Below are positions 21,487 to 31,226 of a DNA stretch of 64,000 nt, one piece after another. Under the pieces are notes generated by a model. That model saw only the letters and a program-made list of their open reading frames with translations, was not told the origin of the DNA and searched no databases. Each line of letters opens with the position of its first letter. The stretch's first letter is position 1. Made by a program: the position numbers and the translations under genes. Source of the DNA: CAVALG01 sp963630555 (GTDB taxonomy: Bacteria > Bacillota > Clostridia > Oscillospirales > Acutalibacteraceae); the NCBI GenBank assembly GCA_963630555.1, contig CAVGND010000003.1, forward strand, positions 27,352 to 91,351, given 5' to 3'.

Positions 21487-23256
21487 ATGGATAAACGCAT
21501 AAATAAACAAAAAAACCGAAAAAATATAAAACGCTTTCTGCCCTATTATCGTCGTTATGCGGGGCTGGTCGGATTGGATCTGTTTTTTGCGGCGTTTACC
21601 ACAGTGTGTGAACTTGCGCTGCCCATGATAGTGCGGCAAATTACCGACGCCGCAACAAAGGATGTTGCACTTTTAACGCCGAAACTTATTTTATCGGCAG
21701 GCGGATTTTACATTTTTTTGCGTATTGTTGACGCTGCGGCGTTTTATTTTATGGCTACCGTCGGGCATATTACGGGTGCAAAAATAGAAACCGACCTGCG
21801 AACCGATATGTTCGACCACCTGCAAAAACTCTCTTTTTCATATTATGACGGGGCTAAGGTCGGCTCTATAATGTCAAGAATAACGCACGACCTTTTTGAT
21901 GTTACCGAATTTGCTCACCACTGCCCCGAAGAACTGTTTATAACCGCTATTAAAATAATTGCGTCCTTTGTTATTCTTTGCACTATGAATATTCCGATGA
22001 CGCTTATAGTATTTGCGGTAATACCGCCGATGGTTATAATTTTAAGCGTTTTCAACAAGCGCATGCGCAAAGGATTTATGGACTCACGCCGCCAGATAGG
22101 CGAACTTAATGCCGGCGTGGAGGACAGTCTTTTAGGTATCCGCGTGGTAAAATCCTTCACGGGTGAAGAAATTGAGCGTAAAAAATTCCAAAAAGGCAAC
22201 CTTGCTTTTCTGGATACCAAACGGAATATATATAAAATAATGGGCGCGTTCCAGTGCTCAACCCGACTGTTTGACGGGCTTATGTATATAATAGTTGTAA
22301 TTGTCGGCGCATTCTTTATGCGCGGCAGATATATTTCGGCAGCCGACCTTGTCGCCTTTTTGCTTTTTGTAAGCACTCTGCTCGGTTCAATACGCAGGAT
22401 AGTGGAGTTCGGCGAGCAGTTCCAACGCGGTATGACCGGTATTGAAAGATTTTTTGAAATAATGGATACAGAGCCGGATATTACCGACCGAAGGGGCGCA
22501 AAAAAACTAAAAAACGCAAACGGCGATATTGAATTTTGCAATGTTTCGTTTAAATATTCGGCTGAAAACGAGGCGGTTCTTGACGGATTTAATATGCATA
22601 TAGGTGCGGGCAGAACCGTAGCGCTTGTAGGCCCGTCCGGCGGCGGAAAAACAACCGTTTCGTCGCTTATTCCCCGTTTTTACGATGTCTGCGGCGGATG
22701 CATAAAAATCGACGGAACCGATATTCGTGATTATACATTGCGCTCTTTGCGGCAAAATATAGGTATAGTTCAACAGGATGTATATATGTTTTCGGGCTCG
22801 GTTAAAGATAATATAGCCTACGGTAAACCCGACGCAACCGATGATGAAATCCGCCGTGCGGCGCGCCTTGCCGGTGCGGACGGATTTATAACCGAACTGC
22901 CCGACGGATATGATACCTATGTGGGCGAGCGCGGCGTTAAACTTTCGGGCGGTCAGAAACAGCGTATTTCCATAGCGCGTGTGTTTTTAAAAGATCCCCC
23001 GATACTTATTCTGGACGAAGCCACTTCCGCACTTGACAACGAGAGCGAGCGGGTGGTGCAGGAGTCGCTCGGGCGGCTTTCCGAAGGCAGAACAACGCTC
23101 ATAATAGCCCACCGCCTTACAACCGTAAAAAATGCCGACGAAATTCTGGTTATTGACGGCGGCGGAAATGTGATTGAACACGGCAGCCACAGCGAACTTC
23201 TTAAATCAGGCGGCAGATACAGCGAACTGTATAAAATATATGACGACGTGCGATAA
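21487..23256 (+). CDS. ABC exporter half-transporter (MsbA/MDR type)
   Basis: A 589-residue fused permease and ATPase. Residues 1-330 hold six membrane helices. The ATPase domain follows with Walker A GPSGGGKTTVSSL, Q-loop GIVQQDVYMFSG, signature LSGGQKQRISIARVF, Walker B ILILDEATSALD and H-loop IAHRLTT. It probably works as a homodimer, since no partner gene is adjacent. The substrate cannot be told from sequence; drugs, lipids and peptides are all possible. Confidence 0.93.
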   Translation: MDKRINKQKNRKNIKRFLPYYRRYAGLVGLDLFFAAFTTVCELALPMIVRQITDAATKDVALLTPKLILSAGGFYIFLRIVDAAAFYFMATVGHITGAKIETDLRTDMFDHLQKLSFSYYDGAKVGSIMSRITHDLFDVTEFAHHCPEELFITAIKIIASFVILCTMNIPMTLIVFAVIPPMVIILSVFNKRMRKGFMDSRRQIGELNAGVEDSLLGIRVVKSFTGEEIERKKFQKGNLAFLDTKRNIYKIMGAFQCSTRLFDGLMYIIVVIVGAFFMRGRYISAADLVAFLLFVSTLLGSIRRIVEFGEQFQRGMTGIERFFEIMDTEPDITDRRGAKKLKNANGDIEFCNVSFKYSAENEAVLDGFNMHIGAGRTVALVGPSGGGKTTVSSLIPRFYDVCGGCIKIDGTDIRDYTLRSLRQNIGIVQQDVYMFSGSVKDNIAYGKPDATDDEIRRAARLAGADGFITELPDGYDTYVGERGVKLSGGQKQRISIARVFLKDPPILILDEATSALDNESERVVQESLGRLSEGRTTLIIAHRLTTVKNADEILVIDGGGNVIEHGSHSELLKSGGRYSELYKIYDDVR

Positions 23257-23313
23257 TGTGTAATCGGGTGTGACGGTTTTGCCCCGTCAGCCTACGGAAA
23301 AGGAGATAATACA

Positions 23314-24693
23314 ATGGATTTCAAGCAGTTTTTTTCAAAAATAGAGGGAAAAAAGATAGCCCTTTGCGGCATAGGCATAAGCAATACTCCGCTTATATTC
23401 GACTTTCTTGATAAAGGCGCAAGGGTCTACGCTTGCGACAGGCGCACCCGCGAACAGATAGGGCCGCTTGCCGACAAACTTGAGGAACGCGGCGCGGTGC
23501 TGAGATTAGGCCCCGATTATCTTAAAAATTTAGAGGTCGATATCATATTCCGCACCCCGGGAATGAATTTTCACCTTCCCGAATTTGCCGCCGCACGCCG
23601 CAACGGTATTGCGGTTACAAGCGAAATGGAGGTGTTTTTCGACTTGTGCCCCGCAACCATATTCGCCGTTACGGGCTCGGACGGGAAAACCACCACCACG
23701 ACGCTTATTGCCAAAATGCTTGAAGCGGAAGGTAAAAAAGTTCATGTCGGCGGCAACATCGGTCATCCGCTGCTGCCCGATATAGAACACATTTCAGCTG
23801 ACGATTTTGTTGTTGTGGAACTTTCGTCTTTTCAACTTATTTCAATGCGTAAAGGCCCGGATGTTGCGGTTGTGACCAATGTTGCGCCGAATCACCTTGA
23901 TATACACAAGGATATGGACGAATATATTTCCGCCAAAAAAAACATTCTCCTGCATCAGAACGCCTTTTCACGCACGGTGCTGAACGCCGAAAACTCGATA
24001 ACCGCGGGATTTGCCGACCTTGTAAGGGGTCAGACTATGTTCTTCTCGCTTTCCGGTAAAGTGGACAACGGCGCATATCTTGACAGGGAGGGAACTCTTA
24101 ATATGGCATACCGAGGTATGTCGGTTCCCATTATAAACCGAAGCGAGATTGCTCTGCTCGGCGACCATAACGTCGCCAATTATCTTGCCGCAATTTCCGC
24201 CGTTTGGGGTTATGCCGGCGCTGACAGCATATGTCGTGTAGCCCGTGAATTTAAGGGTGTTGAACACCGCATAGAACCCGTGCGCGAACTTGACGGAGTT
24301 AAATATTATAACGATTCCATAGCGACAAGCCCGACACGCACGATGGCGGGGCTTAAAGCGTTTGACCGAAAGGTTATACTTATTGCCGGCGGATATGATA
24401 AACACGTGCCGTTTGAGCCGCTTGCCCCCGTGGTTATTGAAAAGGTGAAACTGCTTATACTTACGGGCGCTACGGCGGATAAGATTGAAAAAGCCGTGAC
24501 GGGCGACCCTGCCTATAACGGCAGCCCGAAAATAATCAGGGCGGAGGATTTGGAAAAAGCGGTTGCCGCCGCTCACGACAACGCCGAAAGCGGAGATATA
24601 GTAACGCTCAGTCCGGCTTCGGCAAGTTTTGATTCTTACCCCAACTTTATGGCAAGGGGCGACCACTTTAAAAAACTTGTAAACAGTCTTTAA
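23314..24693 (+). CDS. murD: UDP-N-acetylmuramoylalanine-D-glutamate ligase
   Basis: A 459-residue Mur ligase adding D-glutamate to UDP-MurNAc-L-alanine. The ATP-binding motif is VTGSDGKTTTTTLIAKML, and the central domain contains VVELSSFQL and the NVAPNHLDIH motif with its conserved histidine. YYNDSIATSPTRTMAGL and the C-terminal LSPASASFDSY are typical of MurD. An AAGGAGAT site precedes the ATG. No other mur gene is adjacent. Confidence 0.95.
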   Translation: MDFKQFFSKIEGKKIALCGIGISNTPLIFDFLDKGARVYACDRRTREQIGPLADKLEERGAVLRLGPDYLKNLEVDIIFRTPGMNFHLPEFAAARRNGIAVTSEMEVFFDLCPATIFAVTGSDGKTTTTTLIAKMLEAEGKKVHVGGNIGHPLLPDIEHISADDFVVVELSSFQLISMRKGPDVAVVTNVAPNHLDIHKDMDEYISAKKNILLHQNAFSRTVLNAENSITAGFADLVRGQTMFFSLSGKVDNGAYLDREGTLNMAYRGMSVPIINRSEIALLGDHNVANYLAAISAVWGYAGADSICRVAREFKGVEHRIEPVRELDGVKYYNDSIATSPTRTMAGLKAFDRKVILIAGGYDKHVPFEPLAPVVIEKVKLLILTGATADKIEKAVTGDPAYNGSPKIIRAEDLEKAVAAAHDNAESGDIVTLSPASASFDSYPNFMARGDHFKKLVNSL

Positions 24694-24738
24694 TTTGTCC
24701 GAAAAACGGCGGGCGGCTGAAAAAAAGAGGCGTATGTA

Positions 24739-25746
24739 ATGGAACTTAAAGAACTTGTAATGCAACTTTGCAACTGCGGCGGATTCGGCGGACTGAGATC
24801 CGCCGCCGACAAAGCGGCGGACGCAATAGCCGAATATGCCGACGAGGTTGAGTCGGACGGTAAAAGCGTGACCGCCGTAATCAGGGGCAGCAGTAACCGA
24901 ACACTGATGTTCGACGCGCATATTGACGAAATCGGTATGGTCGTGACAAGCGTAAGTGACGACGGGTTTTTAAAAGTTGCCGCTGCCGGCGGCATTGACG
25001 CGCGCATACTTGCCGCACAGCCCGTTTGCATTTACGGGGCTGACGAAAAATGTTACGGCGGCGTATTTTGCAGCACACCGCCGCATTTAAAAAAAGGCGA
25101 CACAACACAGCCGACAATAGATAAAATGTGCATTGACACGGGTCTTGGCGAAAAAGCGAAAGATTTAATTCCGACGGGCAGCCGGGTAACTTTTGCCCCG
25201 TCTGCCCGTACACTCTCGGGCAATATGCTGGCGGCCAAGTCACTTGACGACCGTGCCGGGGTCGCCGCACTTATTGAGGCGGCACGACTGATACGGCTTG
25301 AAGGCACGCCCGAATACACCGTAATTTTTCTGTTCAGCGATGCCGAGGAACTCTCGGCACGCGGCGCAAAAACAAGAACCTTTGCAATTGATCCGCAAAA
25401 AGCGATCGCCGTAGACGTAAGTTTCGGCAACACGCCGAATGTTGACCCGGATAAAACCGCAAAACTCGGAACAGGCGCAATGATAGGCGTTTCGCCTGCC
25501 CTCTCTTACCCGATGAGCGATAAACTCAAATCCCTTGCCGACTCAGCCGAAATACCCTACACGGTTGAGGTTATGGGCGGCAGAACCGGCACAAATGCCG
25601 ATGTTATATCGGTAAGCCGCGCGGGCGTCGAAACAGGGCTTATTTCAATACCCATCAGAAATATGCACACGCCGCAGGAGGTTGTTGACCTCGGCGACAT
25701 TGAAAACACGGCGCGCCTGTTGTGCGAATATGCCGTTCGGGGGTAA
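24739..25746 (+). CDS. M42 family aminopeptidase (first of a tandem pair)
   Basis: A 335-residue metallopeptidase of the M42 glutamyl aminopeptidase family. Likely metal ligands and active-site residues lie in MFDAHIDEIGMV, AAKSLDDRAGVAAL, LFSDAEELSARGA, AVDVSFG and RNMHTPQEVVD. The glutamate region reads SDAEELSARG instead of the more common QEEVGLRG, but the two acidic residues remain. Members form large tetrahedral complexes that trim peptides. A paralogue follows at 25755. Confidence 0.9.
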   Translation: MELKELVMQLCNCGGFGGLRSAADKAADAIAEYADEVESDGKSVTAVIRGSSNRTLMFDAHIDEIGMVVTSVSDDGFLKVAAAGGIDARILAAQPVCIYGADEKCYGGVFCSTPPHLKKGDTTQPTIDKMCIDTGLGEKAKDLIPTGSRVTFAPSARTLSGNMLAAKSLDDRAGVAALIEAARLIRLEGTPEYTVIFLFSDAEELSARGAKTRTFAIDPQKAIAVDVSFGNTPNVDPDKTAKLGTGAMIGVSPALSYPMSDKLKSLADSAEIPYTVEVMGGRTGTNADVISVSRAGVETGLISIPIRNMHTPQEVVDLGDIENTARLLCEYAVRG

Positions 25747-25754
25747 TAAACGGG

Positions 25755-26762
25755 ATGAAGGAACTTTTAGAAAAACTTTGTCGGATTGACGCGGTTTCGG
25801 GCGGAGAATCCGCTCTGCGTGAATTTTTGATAAAAGAAATAGGTGACGATGCCGAATTAAAAACCGACGCACTCGGCAACCTGACAGCCTTTAAAAAGGG
25901 TGAGAAAAGACCGCTTAAAAAAGTGATGGTGGACGCCCATATGGACGAAGTCGGGCTGATAATCACGGGGGCGGACGAAAGCGGTTTTTTGAAATTTGAA
26001 ACTGTCGGCGGAATTGAGCCCGGCGTTCTTGCGGCGCGTGCCGTAAGGTGCGGAAATGTAAGCGGCGCCACGGTTACAAAGCCCATACATCTGCTCCGAA
26101 AGGACGAGGCGGACAAGCCGATTAAAAAAGAAGATATAGTTATAGACATAGGTGCAAAAAGCCGTGAAGAAGCGCTTGCAAAACTCCCTTTGGGCAGTTT
26201 GGTTGCCTTTGCCGAGCCGCCCTTTGAAATGGGAAGCCTTTTAAAGGCAAAAGCGATTGACGACCGTGCAGGGGTTGCGGTTCTTTTAAACCTCTTAAAA
26301 CAGCCTGCCGAATATGATTTTTACGCCACATTTACAACCGGCGAGGAGATAGGGTGCCGCGGTGCAGCCGCAGCCGCTTATTCCGTTGATCCGGATATCT
26401 GCCTTGTTTTGGAGGCAACTACCGCCGCCGATATCTGCGGCGTACCAGAAGAAGATAAAGTCTGCCGTGTGGGCGGCGGCGTAACGCTTTCTTTTATGGA
26501 TAACGGCACACTGTACGATAAGGAACTTTTTGAAGAAGTTTTAAGCACCGCCCGTGAAAACGGGATACCGCACCAAATAAAATCCGCGGTTGCCGGCGGT
26601 AACAACTCGGGCAAAATACACATAAGCCGCGGCGGAGTTAAAACAGCGGCGCTATCGGTTCCGTGCAGATATATTCATTCGCCGTCATCGGTTGCGGATA
26701 CAGAAGATGTAAAAGCTGTGCAAAAACTTGTTACCGCTTTGCTGCCGCGCCTTTGCAAATGA
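25755..26762 (+). CDS. M42 family aminopeptidase (second of a tandem pair)
   Basis: A 335-residue paralogue of the preceding gene, separated by eight bases. Motifs are VDAHMDEVGLI, AKAIDDRAGVAVL, TFTTGEEIGCRGA, LEATTAAD and RYIHSPSSVAD. Its acidic motif is closer to the family standard than that of the first copy. ATG 25755 is the first codon giving the family-typical start. The stop overlaps the start of the GNAT gene. Confidence 0.9.
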   Translation: MKELLEKLCRIDAVSGGESALREFLIKEIGDDAELKTDALGNLTAFKKGEKRPLKKVMVDAHMDEVGLIITGADESGFLKFETVGGIEPGVLAARAVRCGNVSGATVTKPIHLLRKDEADKPIKKEDIVIDIGAKSREEALAKLPLGSLVAFAEPPFEMGSLLKAKAIDDRAGVAVLLNLLKQPAEYDFYATFTTGEEIGCRGAAAAAYSVDPDICLVLEATTAADICGVPEEDKVCRVGGGVTLSFMDNGTLYDKELFEEVLSTARENGIPHQIKSAVAGGNNSGKIHISRGGVKTAALSVPCRYIHSPSSVADTEDVKAVQKLVTALLPRLCK

Positions 26763-27502
26763 TACGGCTGTGTGAAAGCCGACCGCCGTTTAGCGAAAAC
26801 AGCGGCGATATAACGGCGCAAAAAGCCGCCTGTCTTTACGGACTTTACGGCGGCGACGCATCGCTGTTTTTGTGTTGGTATCAAACGGTAGGCGGCAAAG
26901 TTACCGCCATTTTGTTCACTTTCGGAAATACCTTAACGGTATCCTGCGGCGGCGGTGCGGAACCGGGCGAGATATTCGATTTTGCAAAGTTTTTAGGTTA
27001 TACGGAGTTTTACTGCACGGGTTCTGCCGCCCGTATTTTGGGCGTTAAACCCCGGGCGGAACGCAAAATTATGCGTTTTTCGGGTAGCGGTGTTGTTGCC
27101 GAAAAGGGCAATTTCAGCCCTGCGGCGACTCTTGACGAAATTTATAAACTGTTGGAATACGGGGCGGACGGGGAAATCGAACTGCCGCCGCGCGAGTATT
27201 TTTATACCGATATATCGCACCGTATGCGCCACGGTGCCGCGCGTATTAAATACTGCCCGAACGCAATAGCCCTCACTTCGGTCGAAAATGCAAACTTTGC
27301 CCTTATCGGTGCGGTTTGCACAGCGCCGCGGGAACGCGGCAAAGGATTGGGGCGTGCCGTGCTTTCCGCCATTACAAACGAACTTGCAGGCGAAAACCGC
27401 GATGTTTTTACGGTTGCGGGCAAGGGCGCGGCGGAATTTTATAAAAAATGCGGCTTTACGGAAGCCGATACATATTGTATTGTTAAGATAGGGAACGGTT
27501 AA
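26759..27502 (+). CDS. GNAT-family N-acetyltransferase
   Basis: A 247-residue protein whose C-terminal third holds the acetyl-CoA binding motif (ALIGAVCTAPRERGKGLGRA, the R/QxxGxG/A type) and the closing strand AAEFYKKCGFTEAD. The N-terminal 160 residues are not recognised as a second domain. The start ATG overlaps the stop of the M42 gene, so the two are coupled; a role in peptide or amino-acid metabolism would be inference. Confidence 0.8.
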   Translation: MIRLCESRPPFSENSGDITAQKAACLYGLYGGDASLFLCWYQTVGGKVTAILFTFGNTLTVSCGGGAEPGEIFDFAKFLGYTEFYCTGSAARILGVKPRAERKIMRFSGSGVVAEKGNFSPAATLDEIYKLLEYGADGEIELPPREYFYTDISHRMRHGAARIKYCPNAIALTSVENANFALIGAVCTAPRERGKGLGRAVLSAITNELAGENRDVFTVAGKGAAEFYKKCGFTEADTYCIVKIGNG

Positions 27503-27505
27503 GTT

Positions 27506-28780
27506 ATGAAAAGTTTTTTTGAGTTTGACTCTGCGCTTTCGTCTTTATGTGACGATGTGCTGAAAGAATGCCGGGCGGCGTTTGAAAAAACCGCCGATGT
27601 TACGGCATATAATCAGCAGCGTGTTTTGAAAGCGTTTATAGACAACGGCATAAGCGAATCGCACTTTGCGCCAAGCACCGGCTACGGCTACGGCGACAGG
27701 GGGCGTGACGCACTTGAAAAAGTATTCGCCGACTGTATGGAATGTGACTCTGCACTTATACGGCATAATTTTGTTTCGGGAACGCACGCGCTTACGGTTA
27801 TGCTGTTCGGTATACTTCGCCCGGGGGACGAAATGCTCTGCCTTACGGGCAGACCCTACGATACTCTTATCGGGGTTTTGGGGATTGACGGATTTTCGGA
27901 CGGTTCGCTTGCCGATTTCGGCATAAAATACAGCGAAGTTGAGTTAGACGGCTGCGGCAAACCCGATATGCCCGAAATATTAAAGCAACTTGCGGCAAAG
28001 CGTCCGCGCGCCGCCTACATACAGCGCTCGCGCGGGTACAGTTTAAGGCCGAGCCTTACCGCCGCGGAAATCAAAGAACTGGCAAAAGCGGTAAAATCGG
28101 CATCGCCCGAAACCGTTGTTATGCTTGATAATTGTTACGGCGAATTTACAGAGTATGAAACGCCGTCAGCCTGCGGTGCCGACATAATGGCAGGCTCGCT
28201 TATTAAAAATCCCGGCGGCGGAATTGCACCGACGGGCGGATATATATGCGGAAAAGGTGCTCTCGTAGAAAAATGCGCTTACAGGTTGACGGCGCCGGGG
28301 GTCGGTGCGGAAGTCGGTGCAACGCTCGGGCATACACGCGAACTTTTTATGGGGCTGTTTAACGCACCGCATGTTGTGGGGGAAGCGGTTAAAACCGCAA
28401 TTTTCGCGTCTTCCCTGTTTAAACGCTTGGGGTTTGAAGTAACGCCCGAACCGCAGGAAGCGCGCGCCGATATCATACAGTGCATAAAACTTAAAAATTC
28501 CCGTAATCTTGAGGAATTTTGCAAAGGGCTGCAAAGCGGTGCACCGATTGACGCAAATGTTGTGCCAGAAGCGTGGGATATGCCGGGATATGATTCCAAA
28601 GTGATTATGGCGGCAGGGGCATTCACGGGCGGCTCTTCCATAGAACTTTCAGCCGACGCACCCCTGCGCGAACCTTTTGCCGTCTGGATGCAGGGCGGAC
28701 TGAATTTTGACAGTGCCAAAATAGGCGTTATGAAAGCGGCGCAGGCTATGCTTAACGCAGGTCTTATTTCATTAGGCTGA
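27506..28780 (+). CDS. PLP-dependent enzyme of the PF06838 (methionine gamma-lyase-like, 'aluminium resistance') family
   Basis: A 424-residue fold-type I PLP enzyme. Recognisable segments are GYGYGDRGRDALEKVFA, LIRHNFVSGTHALTVMLFG and RPYDTLIGVLG; the likely PLP lysine is in AGSLIKNPGGGIAPTGGYI. YNQQRVLKAFIDN near the N-terminus is also family-typical. The family is widespread in Firmicutes near general metabolic genes. The old aluminium-resistance name rests on a single phenotype, and its true substrate is uncertain. It follows the GNAT gene by three bases. Confidence 0.9.
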   Translation: MKSFFEFDSALSSLCDDVLKECRAAFEKTADVTAYNQQRVLKAFIDNGISESHFAPSTGYGYGDRGRDALEKVFADCMECDSALIRHNFVSGTHALTVMLFGILRPGDEMLCLTGRPYDTLIGVLGIDGFSDGSLADFGIKYSEVELDGCGKPDMPEILKQLAAKRPRAAYIQRSRGYSLRPSLTAAEIKELAKAVKSASPETVVMLDNCYGEFTEYETPSACGADIMAGSLIKNPGGGIAPTGGYICGKGALVEKCAYRLTAPGVGAEVGATLGHTRELFMGLFNAPHVVGEAVKTAIFASSLFKRLGFEVTPEPQEARADIIQCIKLKNSRNLEEFCKGLQSGAPIDANVVPEAWDMPGYDSKVIMAAGAFTGGSSIELSADAPLREPFAVWMQGGLNFDSAKIGVMKAAQAMLNAGLISLG

Positions 28781-28846
28781 TTTATACCGCCGACGGAAAC
28801 CCGAGCGGCGGGAAATTTAAAAATTTGATTTTCGGGGGATGAAAAT

Positions 28847-29752
28847 ATGATATATACTCTTACTCTTAATCCGGCACTTGATTATGTTCTGACTCTGAAT
28901 TCGTTTCGAGAAGGCACCGTAAACCGTTCGGCGGGCGAGCGGTTTGTCCCCGGCGGAAAAGGTCTTAATGTGTCCATAATGCTTTCCCGTTTCGGCGTTG
29001 ATAACAGGGCGATAAGCGTATGCGGCGGCAAAAACGGCGAAAAGTTGGACGAACTTTTAAAGCAGGAGGGCTGCAGCGTCGATTTTCTCCATCTGCTTTA
29101 CGGCGAAACGAGGATAAACGTTAAACTTCGTACGGGAAAAGAGACGGAAATAAACGCTCCGGGGCCCAGAATAACCGTGGCTGAATGCGATATGATACTG
29201 CGAAAAATAGATATGCTTACAAAGAACGATATTTTGGTGGTTTCGGGCAGTCTGCCGCGCTGTGATGATGACCGTATGTTTGAAAATATACTCACGGTCG
29301 CCGGGGAAAACGGTACGGCACTTGTTATTGACTGCGCCGAAGATTATCTTAAAACCTCGCTCAAATACACTCCGTCGCTTGTAAAGCCGAATAACATTGA
29401 ACTCGGTGAACTCTACGGTGTGGAAATAGACTGCCTTAACGACTGTATTGACTATTCGAAGCGGCTTTTGAAAGACGGCGCTTTAAGCGTGCTGTGCTCC
29501 TGCGGCGAAAAAGGGGCGGTGTATCTTTCCCAAAGGGGCGAAGTGTTTGCTCAACCTGCATTTAAGGGCAGGGCGGTAGGCAGTGTCGGTGCGGGCGATG
29601 CGCTGCTTGCAGGATTTCTCGCCGCACGCTATAACGGTTACAACAACCGTGAATCGCTTAAATTTGCGGTTGCTACGGGCTGCGCCACCGCTTTCAGCGA
29701 TTGGCTGGCGGAACCCGAAGATGTCCGTGCCATACTTCAAATGCAGGGTTGA
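28847..29752 (+). CDS. PfkB-family sugar kinase, 1-phosphofructokinase-like
   Basis: A 301-residue ribokinase-fold kinase of the FruK/LacC branch. The N-terminus YTLTLNPALDYVL is diagnostic of this branch, the first PfkB signature region reads FVPGGKGLNVSIMLSRFG, and the second is VGSVGAGDALLAGFLAA with the catalytic aspartate. It probably phosphorylates fructose-1-phosphate or tagatose-6-phosphate. No PTS gene is adjacent, so the exact substrate is open. Confidence 0.9.
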   Translation: MIYTLTLNPALDYVLTLNSFREGTVNRSAGERFVPGGKGLNVSIMLSRFGVDNRAISVCGGKNGEKLDELLKQEGCSVDFLHLLYGETRINVKLRTGKETEINAPGPRITVAECDMILRKIDMLTKNDILVVSGSLPRCDDDRMFENILTVAGENGTALVIDCAEDYLKTSLKYTPSLVKPNNIELGELYGVEIDCLNDCIDYSKRLLKDGALSVLCSCGEKGAVYLSQRGEVFAQPAFKGRAVGSVGAGDALLAGFLAARYNGYNNRESLKFAVATGCATAFSDWLAEPEDVRAILQMQG

Positions 29753-29775
29753 CGGCTGCTGCCTGATTTTATCGG

Positions 29776-29823
29776 TTTTACATGTGGCGGATTTTACATG
29801 TGGCGGATTTTACATGTGACGGA
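29776..29823 (+). repeat. Three tandem copies of a 16-base unit
   Basis: TTTTACATGTGGCGGA is repeated at 29776-29791 and 29792-29807, then with one change at 29808-29823; part of a fourth copy (ATTTTACAT) follows. It lies between the PfkB kinase gene and the glycosyltransferase gene, about 130 bases before the latter. Confidence 0.9.
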
Positions 29824-29953
29824 TGGAATTTTACATTACTTTTTTCGAAAAACTTTGCAAACGGCGGCACTTTGTGGTAGTATATACTATGGAATCAGTT
29901 TAAATTGCCGCGGCTGTCGATACGGCGGTGGATACGGCGGATTGGAGATTACT

Positions 29954-31159
29954 ATGCTCAGGAATGACACGATAAAAATCGGTATTCTGAATGATTCGTT
30001 CCCGCCGGTTATAGACGGGGTTGCGAGTACCGTAGTTAACTATGCGGCAACCCTAAGTTCCGGTTATGATAATATTTATCCTTTTGTAATAACACCCCGC
30101 TATCCGGAACCGCGCCCGATAAAATATAATTTTAAAGTTATAAGATACCCCTCGGTTAAAATTATGCCGAGAGTTCCTTACCGCGTGGGCAACCCGTTCT
30201 CCCCCTCTACAATACGGAAAGTAAGGCGGGAAAAGCCGGATTTGCTGCATGTGCATTGCCCGTTTATTTCGATGACGGCGGCAAGATGTATAAATTCTTC
30301 ACGCCACCCGATACCGATAATTTTTACATACCACACTAAGTTTGACATTGATATTTCAAGATATGTTCACAACCGCGTGAGCCGCAAAATAGCGAAAACA
30401 TACATACTTTCCAACATACACGCAGCCGACGAGGTCTGGGTAGTGTCGAACGGGGCGGGCGAAGACCTGCGCCGTGAGGGATATACGGGGGAGTATGTCG
30501 TGATGCACGGCGGAACAGATTTCACCACCGAGCCCGTCCCGACCGAGCAATTGTCAAAATTAGACGCCGAATACGGCATACGCCCGAACGAAAAGGTGTT
30601 TTTGTATGTCGGGCGGATGATGTGGTATAAAAATATACGTTTAATATTAGAGTCGCTGGCTGAAGTTAAAAAAAGCGGTATGCCGTTCCGCGCCTTCTTT
30701 GTGGGGGATGGACTTGACCGCAGCGATATAGAAAAAACCGCGCAAACTATCGGGCTTGGGGAAAACACGGTTTTCACCGGCGCCGTCCGTGACCGTGACC
30801 GCTTAAAGGTGTTTTTTTCAAGGGCGGATATGTTCCTCTTCCCCTCAACCTATGATACGGCGGGGCTTGTGGTAACGGAGGCGGCGGCGTGCCGGTGCCC
30901 GTCATTGCTTACCGCAGGCAGCCCGGCGGCGGAAAATGTAATTGACGGGGTGAACGGATTTTTAACGCCCGAAGACCCTGCTCTAATTGCCTCTAAAGTC
31001 GTGGCGGCTGTCGGCAGCGGGAACCTGAAAAACATCGGGAATGCCGCACTCGACACCCTTTACCGTTCGTGGGATCAATCGGTTGAGGAAGCGGTTAAGC
31101 GGTATGAACTGCTGCTTGACAGGACAATCAAAAAGCGAAGCATAGAAATAGGGATTTAA
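29954..31159 (+). CDS. GT4-family glycosyltransferase
   Basis: A 401-residue GT-B fold enzyme. The N-terminal acceptor domain starts KIGILNDSFPPVIDGVASTV with the glycine-rich loop. The C-terminal donor domain has FLYVGRMMWYKNIRLILE and the E-x7-E region FPSTYDTAGLVVTEAAACRC. Related proteins make glycolipids such as glucosyl-diacylglycerol or cell-wall glycans. ATG 29954 follows GGAG; the longer open frame upstream runs through the 16-base repeats and is unlikely to be translated. It stands alone. Confidence 0.9.
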   Translation: MLRNDTIKIGILNDSFPPVIDGVASTVVNYAATLSSGYDNIYPFVITPRYPEPRPIKYNFKVIRYPSVKIMPRVPYRVGNPFSPSTIRKVRREKPDLLHVHCPFISMTAARCINSSRHPIPIIFTYHTKFDIDISRYVHNRVSRKIAKTYILSNIHAADEVWVVSNGAGEDLRREGYTGEYVVMHGGTDFTTEPVPTEQLSKLDAEYGIRPNEKVFLYVGRMMWYKNIRLILESLAEVKKSGMPFRAFFVGDGLDRSDIEKTAQTIGLGENTVFTGAVRDRDRLKVFFSRADMFLFPSTYDTAGLVVTEAAACRCPSLLTAGSPAAENVIDGVNGFLTPEDPALIASKVVAAVGSGNLKNIGNAALDTLYRSWDQSVEEAVKRYELLLDRTIKKRSIEIGI

Positions 31160-31170
31160 AGCATAGCATA

Positions 31171-31210
31171 AAAACACGGCTTGCAGTTTAAAAACTGTGA
31201 GCCGTGTTTG
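31171..31210. terminator. Bidirectional terminator between converging genes
   Basis: AAACACGGCT at 31172-31181 pairs with AGCCGTGTTT at 31200-31209, and the stem continues inward (CAGTTT with AAACTG) through two G-U pairs. A-runs on one side and T-runs on the other let it serve both the glycosyltransferase (plus) and the WYL gene (minus). Confidence 0.85.
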
Positions 31211-31226
31211 CATATTTTCGGTTTGT

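Noticed and set aside
23968..24921. 317-residue open frame antisense to murD
   Set aside because: It is a shadow of murD and the M42 gene; its composition (rich in arginine, histidine and phenylalanine) is typical of a reversed GC-biased gene.
29850..29890. TTGCAA with TAGTAT or TATACT as a promoter for the glycosyltransferase gene
   Set aside because: Either the hexamer match is poor or the spacing is 22 bases, so it is not firm enough to list.
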